In this document: one piece after another, positions 44,234-52,042 of the stretch
Layout of the letters: each line of letters begins with the position of its first letter
Position numbering within the stretch: position 1 is the stretch's first letter
Assembly (NCBI GenBank): GCA_902620585.1
Contig: CACNJC010000008.1
Location: forward strand, 1-56,775
Length of the DNA stretch: 56,775 bases
Reading direction: 5' to 3'
From: an uncultured Pelagibacteraceae bacterium
GTDB taxonomy: Bacteria; Pseudomonadota; Alphaproteobacteria; Pelagibacterales; Pelagibacteraceae
Program-made: the position numbers and the translations under genes
The notes under the pieces: model-generated
What the model saw: the letters and a program-made list of their open reading frames with translations, nothing else
Told to the model about the DNA's origin: nothing
Database searches by the model: none

Positions 44234-44878
44234 CTATCCTTTTTTATAATCTTTAAACTTTCCTAAAACTATATTCATTTCTTTTTTTGAAAGAATCTTA
44301 GGTATTCCGATTCTTAGTGCATTTATATATTGATGGCAAATATTTTCGATCTCTTGAGCTAACTCAAATGCCTTCTCTAAATTTTCACCAAAAGCAACTT
44401 GACCATGATTAGCGATCAAACAAGCTGATCTATTTTTTAAAGACTTAATGATATTTCTTGATAGATTTTTTGTTCCAAAAGTTGCGTATTTACTGCATTT
44501 AATATCTTCTCCTCCGGCGACTGCAACCATATAGTGAAAAGCAGGAATATTTTTTTGATGAGTTGAAACAGCCGTTGCACAAGTTGAGTGTGCATGAACT
44601 ATAGCTTTAGCTTCTTTTTTATTCACATAAATATCCAGGTGGAACCTCCATTCTGAAGATGGTTTACCTTTTTTTTTATCATAAGTTCCTTTTAGAGAAA
44701 CAAAGACTATGTCTTTTGGTTTTAGAGATGAATATTTTCTTCCTGACGGTGTGATAAAAAAACCCTCTACTCCATTTTCTTTAGTTCTCACAGAAATGTT
44801 TCCTGATCTTAAAGCAGATAAATTGGTTATATTTAATTTTTTTGAATATTTAATTACTTTTGATTTTAGTTTGCTCAC
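44234..44878 (-). CDS. Class II aldolase/MtnB-like protein, probable methylthioribulose-1-phosphate aldolase or dehydratase
   Basis: A 214-residue zinc protein of the fuculose-phosphate aldolase family: SGNISVR, FITPSG, catalytic Glu76, zinc His95 and His97 (VHAHS) and His158 (ANHGQ). Next to mtnA it should act on methylthioribulose 1-phosphate. Two reactions are known for such neighbours: dehydration (MtnB, followed by MtnC and MtnD) or retro-aldol cleavage to dihydroxyacetone phosphate and methylthioacetaldehyde (the DHAP shunt). No mtnC or mtnD is in the window, which favours the aldolase. The GTG start overlaps the mtnA stop (GTGA); speDE follows 5 bases later. Confidence 0.8.
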   Translation of the reverse strand: MSKLKSKVIKYSKKLNITNLSALRSGNISVRTKENGVEGFFITPSGRKYSSLKPKDIVFVSLKGTYDKKKGKPSSEWRFHLDIYVNKKEAKAIVHAHSTCATAVSTHQKNIPAFHYMVAVAGGEDIKCSKYATFGTKNLSRNIIKSLKNRSACLIANHGQVAFGENLEKAFELAQEIENICHQYINALRIGIPKILSKKEMNIVLGKFKDYKKG

Positions 44879-45945
44879 TTAAATAAACCCTTTAAACCTT
44901 TTTCTGATGCTTCACAAATTCCTTTTTCAGTAATTAAACCTGAAACATATTTAGCAGGAGTAACATCAAATGCTAAGTTCATTGCTTTACTTTTTTGTGG
45001 GTATATCCTAATTTTAGTTATTTTGTTCTCTTTATCCACTCCTTCAACATAAGATAATTCTTCTACATTTCTTTCTTCAATAGGAATTTTCGTATGATCT
45101 TTAATATTCCAATCAATAGTAGAGCTAGGTAATGCAACATAAAAGGGAACATTATTATCTTTAGCGGCTAAAGCTTTTAAGTATGTTCCAATTTTATTAC
45201 AAACATCTCCATTAGACAAAGTTCTATCTGTCCCCACAATACACATATCGACTTGTCCTCTTTGCATCAAAATACCGCCTGCATTATCAGTAATAACAGT
45301 ATTTGAAATTCCTTCTTCGTTTAATTCATATGAAGTTAAATTTGCACCTTGATTTCTTGGTCTGGTCTCATCAACCCATACATGAACTTTAATTCCCTGT
45401 TGATGAGCATGATAAATTGGTGACGTAGCTGTACCCCAGTCTATTGTAGCTAACCATCCTGCATTGCAATGAGTTAAAATATTTACAGTATCTTTTTTTT
45501 TATTAGCAACATCCTCAATTATCTTAAGACCATTTAGGCCAATGTTTTTACAAAAACTAATATCTTCCTCAATAATTACTTTTGCTTCATCTAATGCTAT
45601 TTTTAAAATTTCGTTATTATTTTTTCCCGACAATTTTTTCATCATTCTGTCTACAGCCCACTTCAAGTTTATTGCAGTTGGTCTAGATTTAATAAGTTTT
45701 TCACTTGATTTTCCTAAGAAAGATGAATCATTTTTTTCAATAATAGATAAAACAATTCCATATGCCGCGGTGGCTCCAATTAAAGGCGCTCCTCTTACTT
45801 CCATAGTTTTAATTGCATTAATACAATCTTCCACGGTTTTAAGGTCTTTTATAATAAATTTATGTGGAAGTTTTGTTTGGTCAATTATTTTAACTAAATT
45901 ATTTTCAAACCAAATAGTTCTATATTCTTTGCCTTCTATCCTCAT
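44875..45945 (-). CDS. mtnA: Methylthioribose-1-phosphate isomerase
   Basis: 356 residues matching MtnA: RGAPLIGATAAYG at 51-63, the catalytic Cys160 in LTHCNAG, VDETRPRNQGANLTSYEL at 191-208 and Asp240 in VGTDR. These are the same positions as the active-site Cys and Asp of B. subtilis MtnA. It converts methylthioribose 1-phosphate to methylthioribulose 1-phosphate. The ATG overlaps the stop of the aminotransferase gene upstream (TAATG). An eIF2B-like sugar isomerase is the only alternative and is less likely given the motif set. Confidence 0.93.
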   Translation of the reverse strand: MRIEGKEYRTIWFENNLVKIIDQTKLPHKFIIKDLKTVEDCINAIKTMEVRGAPLIGATAAYGIVLSIIEKNDSSFLGKSSEKLIKSRPTAINLKWAVDRMMKKLSGKNNNEILKIALDEAKVIIEEDISFCKNIGLNGLKIIEDVANKKKDTVNILTHCNAGWLATIDWGTATSPIYHAHQQGIKVHVWVDETRPRNQGANLTSYELNEEGISNTVITDNAGGILMQRGQVDMCIVGTDRTLSNGDVCNKIGTYLKALAAKDNNVPFYVALPSSTIDWNIKDHTKIPIEERNVEELSYVEGVDKENKITKIRIYPQKSKAMNLAFDVTPAKYVSGLITEKGICEASEKGLKGLFK

Positions 45946-47093
45946 TATTTTTTCAAAATTGTGTTAAGAACTTTACAAGTGTAAATTATCTCCTTGTTCG
46001 TGATACCAAGGCCTGAGGGTAAATAAAATCCATTTCTTGAGAGAAATTCTGAATTTGGTAATTTAATTTTTCTTTTAAAAATCTTTAATCTTTTAAAAAT
46101 ATTTTGTTTGTGCATTGGATAAAAGAAATTTCTTGTTTGAATATTCTTTTTAAGTAATTTTTTTACGATTAAATCCCTGGTAAATTTGTTATTTGGTTTT
46201 ACCAAAACTCCAAATACCCAATAAATATTTTTAGCATATTTAAGGGACTGATCTTGTATCTTAATAAACTTATTGTACTTAAGATATTTATAATAAATTT
46301 TTCCAATCTCTCTTTTTCTTTTCACAAGATAATTAATCTTTTTTAATTGACTGATACCCATCGCAGCTTGCAAACTTGATAATCTATAATTCCATCCAAT
46401 ATCTTCATGGTTAAACCTATTATTGTCGCTTCCAAAACATAAATTTCTCAAAGACTTAGATTTTTCAAAAATTCTTTTATTATTTGTTAAAATCATGCCG
46501 CCCTCACCAGTTGTTATATGTTTATTTGCATAAAAACTGAACGTACTCACATCTCCAAAACTTCCACATAATTTATTATTATATTTCTGACCAATTACTT
46601 CTGCTGCATCTTCAATGATGGTAATTTTTTTTCTTTTAGCGATCTTTAAAACTCTTCTCATATCGACTGGAAAACCATAAATATGAGTTATAATAATAGC
46701 TTTAGTCTTTTTGTTTATCTTTTTTATAATTTCTTCAGGACTCATATTCCAACTATCTAAATCAACATCAACTAAAATAGGCTTTAAATTATTTTTAACT
46801 ACACATAATGCTGTTGAGATTATTGAAAAAGCTGGAATTATTATTTCACTCCCTTTTTTAAAATTGAATGATTTAAGTGCAATTTCAAGCGCTGCTGTTC
46901 CATTGCTTACTGAAATAGCATATTTTTTTTTATGGAATTTAGCGAAATTTTCTTCAAATTTTTTAACATAAGGTCCATCTCCAGAGATCCAATTTTCTCT
47001 TAATGCTTTAACAACACTTTTAATATCATTTGAAAAAACTTTAGGCCTATTAACAGGAATGAATTTACTTTTTAATTTTGATAAATTTTTCAT
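45945..47093 (-). CDS. DegT/DnrJ-family sugar aminotransferase, perosamine synthase-like
   Basis: 382 residues, PLP-dependent. Landmarks: IPVNRPKVFSNDIKSV, SVSNGTAALEIAL, the stacking region in EDAAEVIGQKY and the PLP Lys near residue 191 in SFYANKHITTGEGGM. The overall pattern is close to GDP-perosamine synthase (Per), which transfers an amino group to a 4-keto-6-deoxy sugar. The ATG at 47093 is preferred over a TTG one codon upstream. The start overlaps the cupin gene by 29 bases. The product sugar is inferred. Confidence 0.82.
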   Translation of the reverse strand: MKNLSKLKSKFIPVNRPKVFSNDIKSVVKALRENWISGDGPYVKKFEENFAKFHKKKYAISVSNGTAALEIALKSFNFKKGSEIIIPAFSIISTALCVVKNNLKPILVDVDLDSWNMSPEEIIKKINKKTKAIIITHIYGFPVDMRRVLKIAKRKKITIIEDAAEVIGQKYNNKLCGSFGDVSTFSFYANKHITTGEGGMILTNNKRIFEKSKSLRNLCFGSDNNRFNHEDIGWNYRLSSLQAAMGISQLKKINYLVKRKREIGKIYYKYLKYNKFIKIQDQSLKYAKNIYWVFGVLVKPNNKFTRDLIVKKLLKKNIQTRNFFYPMHKQNIFKRLKIFKRKIKLPNSEFLSRNGFYLPSGLGITNKEIIYTCKVLNTILKK

Positions 47094-47496
47094 CAATTTT
47101 GTTAAATCTTTCTTTATCTAGAGATAAACTAAAAGGTCCCTGTTTAATTTCTATAATTGAGCATTTTTTTAATATCTTAAAACCGTGTGAACCTTCAAGT
47201 AAGATCAAAATTTTATTCTTATTTACAATTTTACTAAATAAATATTTTTTATTAGAATAAAAATCTACCCTAATTGATCCTTCTTTAATTAAAAGTATCT
47301 CTGTAGTCTTTTTAATTTTTCTAAGATAACTTTTATGTGTATGTGGTTTAATGTATGTATTAGATTTGTGACTTATAAAACCTAACTGTAAAGTTAAATG
47401 ATTTGGTGTAATAAAATTTACACCAGGTTTAAAAACTTTTTTTTCTGGGACCACCATTGCTAAAAGTTTTTTTTTATAAATTATCTTCTTTATCAT
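47065..47496 (-). CDS. Cupin-fold protein, possible sugar-modifying enzyme
   Basis: 143 residues: a single small beta-barrel domain with NTYIKPHTHKS (metal-type His-x-His) and GSIRVDFYSN, LEGSHGFKIL and IEIKQGPF. Small cupins like this (WbuC-like or sugar isomerase-like) are common in O-antigen clusters, but no specific activity can be assigned. I place the start at the ATG at 47496, 2 bases after the Gmd-like stop; a TTG at 47502 would add two codons. Confidence 0.62.
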   Translation of the reverse strand: MIKKIIYKKKLLAMVVPEKKVFKPGVNFITPNHLTLQLGFISHKSNTYIKPHTHKSYLRKIKKTTEILLIKEGSIRVDFYSNKKYLFSKIVNKNKILILLEGSHGFKILKKCSIIEIKQGPFSLSLDKERFNKIDEKFIKIKK

Positions 47497-47498
47497 TT

Positions 47499-48473
47499 TC
47501 AATTATTGCTCTCTAACTTTAGATCGTTTTCCATCATTAATGCAATAATCTTATTAATGTTCGTTTTATTTCTAAATTTAAAAGTTTTTTGAGCCTTTGA
47601 AGTATTAGCTATAAGTGTTGAATTTTTACTTGGTCTAATCAATTTTTTGTTAATCTTTAAATATTTTTTATAGTCCAACCCTACATAATCAAACGCTTTT
47701 TTTAAAAAATATTCGACTGTATAAGCCTTTCCAGACCCGATTACAAAGTAGTCTGGTTTTTTTAGTTGCATAATATTGTAAGCAGCTTCTACATAGTCCT
47801 CTGCATAACCCCAATCTATTTTGGCTTTGATGTCACCTAACTGTATTTTTTGTTGTTTCCCATAGAAGATACGTGCTACACTTTTAGTAATTTTTCTTGT
47901 TACATATTCTTCAGGTCTTACCTCTGACTCGTGATTATAAAAAATTGCGCTATAAACTTTTAAATTATGAACCTTTTTATACATTTCACACGCGTAAAAT
48001 GCTGAAACTTTTCCAAGCGCATATATACTTAATGGAGTAAATACCTCATTTTCGTTTTGTTTATTTTTTTTACTACCACCAAATATATTTGAGGACAAAG
48101 GTTGAAAAAATTTTGATTTAGGTGAATGATTTTTAATTATTTCTAATAATTTAACGACTGACGATCCTGTGACATCAAACGAATAGCTTGGAAGTTCAAA
48201 GCTCCATCTTACGTGATCTTGGTCTGCAAAATTATAAATTTCTTGGGGCTTTATATTTCTTATAATTTTTTCAATTGAAATAAGATCTAATAAATCTCCA
48301 TGCAAAATCACAAAATTTGGATTATTAACTATTTCTTTTAAATTTTTTAAATTTCCTGTAGCTGATTTTCTAACAAGACCATAAACTTTAAAATTTTTTT
48401 TAATTAAAAATTTAGAAATTGTTGAACCATCTTGTCCTGTTGCACCTAAAACTAAAATCTTTTTTTTGCTCAT
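47499..48473 (-). CDS. GDP-mannose 4,6-dehydratase-family protein with an altered active site
   Basis: A 324-residue extended short-chain dehydrogenase. NAD(P) loop GATGQDGS at 10-17, DHVRWSFELPSYSFDV and the catalytic Tyr151-x3-Lys155 (YALGK) are present, as are the Gmd-type VTRKITKSVARI and DWGYAEDYVEA blocks. The usual S-T-S-E-L-Y-G block, with its catalytic Glu, reads SSNIFGG here, so Glu is replaced by Asn. It may therefore be an epimerase or reductase rather than a working dehydratase. It stands in a run with the aminotransferase, a cupin and a methyltransferase. Overlaps the methyltransferase stop by 4 bases. Confidence 0.78.
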   Translation of the reverse strand: MSKKKILVLGATGQDGSTISKFLIKKNFKVYGLVRKSATGNLKNLKEIVNNPNFVILHGDLLDLISIEKIIRNIKPQEIYNFADQDHVRWSFELPSYSFDVTGSSVVKLLEIIKNHSPKSKFFQPLSSNIFGGSKKNKQNENEVFTPLSIYALGKVSAFYACEMYKKVHNLKVYSAIFYNHESEVRPEEYVTRKITKSVARIFYGKQQKIQLGDIKAKIDWGYAEDYVEAAYNIMQLKKPDYFVIGSGKAYTVEYFLKKAFDYVGLDYKKYLKINKKLIRPSKNSTLIANTSKAQKTFKFRNKTNINKIIALMMENDLKLESNN

Positions 48474-49693
48474 TTTTTTCCAATTATTTTCATTCGTGGA
48501 AATGGTAATATAAACTTTCCTCCCTTATTTAGCCAATTTTTTTCTCGCTTAATAAATTCTTTTATAAACCCCCACGGAGTGACAAAAAAGAAATCTGGCT
48601 TGAGTTTTTTAGCTTCTTTTTCGGATATTATTTTAATACCTGTGCCTATAGTATATTTTCCCCATTTAAAAGGTGTTCTTTCTGCTGCGTAAGGAATGAT
48701 TCTTTTATTAAGACCATAATATTGTAAAACTGTGTTTCCTTTAGTTGAGGCTCCATAAAGAAATATTTGTTTATTTTTTTTATTCTGTTTTTTTATAAAA
48801 CTTAGTGTTGTCATCTTGTTTTTTTTAACTCTATAAACAAATTCTTTCATCATTTTAATAACATTTTCATTTGGCAATTTAATGCTGCCTTTACTGAACT
48901 TTCTACAGTAAAATCTGTGACTTCCTCCGTTAATATCGTTGCTCGATATTTTAAAAATTTCTAATCCATTTTTTTCAAACAAATATTTAATAGATTTGAA
49001 TGAGTAAAATTCAATATGTTCATGACATATATTGCCTAGGTCATTTTTATCTATCATAGATTTAAAGCTCATAAGTTGAGCAACAAATATACCGTTTTCG
49101 TCTAAACTTTCCGCTGCATCTTTGATAAATTTGTTTGGATCTTCTAAATCATAAAACATTCCTATAGCTGTGATAAGTTTGGGCTTCTTTACTTTCTTTT
49201 TATCTAAAATTTTAAATAACGCTTTTTTAGACCAGAAATTATCAATTACATAATTACAATTTTTTTTAAGTTCATTTTTCAAATTGTTGGCTGGCTCGCA
49301 CCCAATGGTTTTAAATTTTCTTTTTTTAAAATATCTTAATAGTGTTCCATCATTAGCTCCTATATCTAAAACTACGTCATTCCTTTTAAGTTTAGCTTCT
49401 TTCACACAATCATGAAAAAGGTCTTTTAAACCTTCTCTCATAGTTTTCGTTACCCCTGACTTGTACCAATAAAATCTTCTATACATTATTTCTTGAGGCG
49501 CGAGGTGAGAAAGTTGTATCAATGTACACTTGTTGCAATAAAGTAAATTTAGTCTTGATTTTGTTCCTTTGTAAATATCTTTTTTTTTTACAAAGTTACT
49601 TACGTAAAGATTTCCAAGATCAAATAAAGACCTTAGTTTGTTATTTTTACACAATAAACATTTTTTTACTTTCTTTATTTTTTGAGAAATCAT
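48470..49693 (-). CDS. Zinc-binding sugar C-methyltransferase-like SAM methyltransferase
   Basis: 407 residues in three parts: an N-terminal four-Cys zinc site (CLLC at 13-16 and CNKC at about 53-56), a class I SAM domain with LDIGANDGTLLRYF, and a C-terminal domain with FLYGASTKGNTVLQYYG. This arrangement is typical of deoxysugar 3-C-methyltransferases (TylC3-like). It would methylate the nucleotide sugar handled by the Gmd-like and aminotransferase proteins; the position is unknown. A run of ten A (49580-49589) lies inside the reading frame near its start and is read straight through. Confidence 0.8.
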   Translation of the reverse strand: MISQKIKKVKKCLLCKNNKLRSLFDLGNLYVSNFVKKKDIYKGTKSRLNLLYCNKCTLIQLSHLAPQEIMYRRFYWYKSGVTKTMREGLKDLFHDCVKEAKLKRNDVVLDIGANDGTLLRYFKKRKFKTIGCEPANNLKNELKKNCNYVIDNFWSKKALFKILDKKKVKKPKLITAIGMFYDLEDPNKFIKDAAESLDENGIFVAQLMSFKSMIDKNDLGNICHEHIEFYSFKSIKYLFEKNGLEIFKISSNDINGGSHRFYCRKFSKGSIKLPNENVIKMMKEFVYRVKKNKMTTLSFIKKQNKKNKQIFLYGASTKGNTVLQYYGLNKRIIPYAAERTPFKWGKYTIGTGIKIISEKEAKKLKPDFFFVTPWGFIKEFIKREKNWLNKGGKFILPFPRMKIIGKK

Positions 49694-49701
49694 ATTAAGA
49701 A

Positions 49702-50601
49702 TTATTTATTATTTAAAACATGAAAATATTTTTCAAAATGTGCTTGAAAATAAAATTCGTACCCATTTTCACCATGAATTTGAGTTGTAGGAAAATAAGG
49801 ACAAACTTCCAGCATTCTTGGCGATTTTAATCCCTCTGCAATATCAATTCCTAATGTTTGATTTCCTATATGCGCTTTACTACTTTTGATTATCATTGCC
49901 ATCTCAAGGAAATCTTTACATTCATAAAACTTCAAATTTTTAATATTATTTTTTAAACTTTGGTATTCTTCTGAAACTCCTATGTAATAAATGTCATCAT
50001 ATTTTTCTAAAAAGCTATAATCTATAAATGGATTTTGATATCTAAGTGACCTACAGATTGTAATCTTATTTCTCAAATCGGCATGATCCTCGACTTCTAA
50101 ATACTTTTTGCTTAAATCAACTTGAATTCCAGCTATATGAAACCAATAACGCTTATTATCAAAACAAAGATTTATTGGTAATTCTCTTATCAAATTAAAA
50201 TTAATGTCAATTGACTGGTTGTTATATAATTCAACTTTTTTGATATAAGATTGTTTTATTAGTAATGGGTAAAGCATGTCATAAAGCTTTTTATTTAAAT
50301 AAAATTTTCCTGCGGGGTGACTATTGTAAACATCAGGTGCTGGTAAATTCGTCTGAATTATCAAATTACATTTATGCGATTTAGAAATTTCTTTTATTAC
50401 AGGTAAAACATTGATTATATCACCAATATGTCCTGCGTGCAGAAATGAAATTTCATCTTTATTTTTTAATGATGTTTGAACATCATTTAGCTGTTTTTCA
50501 TATTTTTCTTTAAAAGTTTTTTTATCTTTTTCAATTATTTTTAATCGCTTGTCAGCCGAATATTTTTTTGGATTAAAGAATTTATTAAAAAGATTTTTCA
50601 T
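49702..50601 (-). CDS. GT9-like protein, putative glycosyltransferase
   Basis: 299 residues. A charged helical N-terminus (1-45) precedes a GT-B-like body: HAGHIGDIINVLPVIKEI near residue 56 and IGNQTLGIDIAEGLKSPRML near residue 250 occupy the places of the two GT9 landmark blocks, though with altered residues. I therefore regard it as a diverged heptosyltransferase-type enzyme; direct recognition of the family is weak. It begins 4 bases inside the mtnP end and is 8 bases ahead of the methyltransferase. Confidence 0.55.
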   Translation of the reverse strand: MKNLFNKFFNPKKYSADKRLKIIEKDKKTFKEKYEKQLNDVQTSLKNKDEISFLHAGHIGDIINVLPVIKEISKSHKCNLIIQTNLPAPDVYNSHPAGKFYLNKKLYDMLYPLLIKQSYIKKVELYNNQSIDINFNLIRELPINLCFDNKRYWFHIAGIQVDLSKKYLEVEDHADLRNKITICRSLRYQNPFIDYSFLEKYDDIYYIGVSEEYQSLKNNIKNLKFYECKDFLEMAMIIKSSKAHIGNQTLGIDIAEGLKSPRMLEVCPYFPTTQIHGENGYEFYFQAHFEKYFHVLNNK

Positions 50602-51473
50602 TTTTTTAAAACTCTGCCCGCAATATATTGCAATTTTTTAATAGTTTTTTTTGTCCTTAATTTAGGATCTGTTATTATAGCAACATCTAGGCAATTATTA
50701 GCCGGATCTCCTTCAGCTGAAAAATCTTTGAACGTTTTGATTACCTCTTTAACCATACTTTGTGCGTTACTAGCATTTTTTTGCAATGTCTTGATCACCA
50801 TTTCAACATCAACTTCATCATGGTCTGGATGCCAACAATCAAAATCTGTCACCATGGCTACAGTGCAATATCTGATTTCAGCTTCTCGAGCTAATTTTGC
50901 TTCTGGCATATTAGTCATTCCAATTACATCAGCTCCCCAAGACCTATAAAGATTTGACTCAGCTAATGTAGAAAACTGTGGACCTTCCATTACAAGATAG
51001 GTACCTTTTCTTTGAAAAGGTATACCAAGTTTTTTTAAAGCCTTCTCACAACAATCTGATAAACTCTTACTTGTGGGTTGCGCCATTGATACATGAGCAA
51101 CTATTTCATCATTAAAAAAAGTTTTTATTCTTGAAAAAGTTCTATCTATAAATTGATCTATTATTACAAATTTTCCTGGATTTAAATCTTCTCTTAAAGA
51201 GCCTACTGCAGAAACTGATATAATATCCGTGACTCCAAGTTGTTTCATTGCATCTATGTTTGCTCTAAAATTAATATTACTCGGATTTATTTTATGTCCT
51301 CTAGAGTGTCTTGGTAGGAAACAAATCTCTATTCCATTTAACTCTGCAATTAAAATCTCATCAGATGGCTGACCCCAAGAAGTTTTTACTTTTTGCCATT
51401 TGTTCTTTTCAAAACCACTCATTTTGTAAAGACCACTTCCTCCAATTATCCCAAGTTTTCTTTTTTTCATCAT
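50598..51473 (-). CDS. mtnP: Methylthioadenosine phosphorylase
   Basis: A 291-residue purine nucleoside phosphorylase (class 2). It has GIIGGSGLY, the phosphate loop CFLPRHSRGHKINPSNINFRA, VMEGPQFSTLAES and the base-specificity block TDFDCWHPDHDEVD. The DCWHP block suits methylthioadenosine (MTAP/MtnP). It splits methylthioadenosine to adenine and methylthioribose 1-phosphate, which feed Apt (divergent, 40 bases away) and MtnA respectively. Two adjacent ATGs begin the gene. It overlaps the GT9-like gene by 4 bases. Confidence 0.93.
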   Translation of the reverse strand: MMKKRKLGIIGGSGLYKMSGFEKNKWQKVKTSWGQPSDEILIAELNGIEICFLPRHSRGHKINPSNINFRANIDAMKQLGVTDIISVSAVGSLREDLNPGKFVIIDQFIDRTFSRIKTFFNDEIVAHVSMAQPTSKSLSDCCEKALKKLGIPFQRKGTYLVMEGPQFSTLAESNLYRSWGADVIGMTNMPEAKLAREAEIRYCTVAMVTDFDCWHPDHDEVDVEMVIKTLQKNASNAQSMVKEVIKTFKDFSAEGDPANNCLDVAIITDPKLRTKKTIKKLQYIAGRVLKK

Positions 51474-51513
51474 TTGATTATTAATCCTTTTTTGTTAAAA
51501 CTTGAAGCTAAAT

Positions 51514-52042
51514 ATGAATTTAAAAAAGTATATCAGGTCAATTCCGGATTATCCTAAAAAGGGTATATTATTTCGTGATATAACCACTTTAATTAAAAAT
51601 CCTGAAGCTTTTAAATTCACAAACGATAAAATAATTGAGTTATCAAAAAAAATAGACTTTGATAAAGTTTCAGCAGTAGAGTCTAGGGGGTTTGTGTTCG
51701 CTTCGGCTGTATCATACGTCTTAAATAAACCTTTTATACTTTTGAGAAAAAAAAATAAACTTCCTGCAGAAACTCACTCTGTTGATTTTAAACTTGAGTA
51801 CGGAGAGGCAACTATTCAAGTGCACAAGGACTCTATATCGAAAGGGGAAAAAATTCTCGTAATTGATGATTTGATTGCAACTGGAGGAACAGCAGAAGCA
51901 GCTGCAAAATTAATAGAAATTTCTGGAGGTAAGGTAGCTGGATTTATTTTTGTAATTAATCTCTTTGATTTACCAGGAAATGATCTTCTTAAAAAAAAAA
52001 GGTTACAAAACTAATTGTTTAATTGAATTTCCTGGTCATTAA
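51514..52042 (+). CDS. apt: Adenine phosphoribosyltransferase, C-terminus split by a +1 shift at an A10 run
   Basis: A type I phosphoribosyltransferase that turns adenine and PRPP into AMP. IPDYPKKGILFRDITTL, AVESRGFVFASAV, RKKNKLPAETHSVDF and the PRPP loop VIDDLIATGGTAEAA are all standard. The unshifted frame stops at 52014 after LLKKKRLQN. If one A of the ten at 51991-52000 is skipped, the frame continues GYKTNCLIEFPGH and stops at 52042, which is the normal Apt C-terminus. I give the full span on that basis; without the shift the protein would be 166 residues. The ATG at 51514 is preferred to a TTG at 51502. Its end overlaps the convergent epimerase stop by 4 bases. Confidence 0.85.
51991..52000 (+). 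other. A10 slippage-prone tract at the frame break in apt
   Basis: Ten consecutive A between CTTCTT and GGTTAC. Nine A restores the conserved Apt C-terminus and ten gives an early stop. Runs of this length are known to allow polymerase slippage and are also common sequencing-error sites. Confidence 0.85.

Noticed and set aside
45542-45967. 141-codon open frame on the plus strand opposite mtnA
   Set aside because: mtnA has all active-site residues on the other strand; the antisense frame is an AT-rich shadow.
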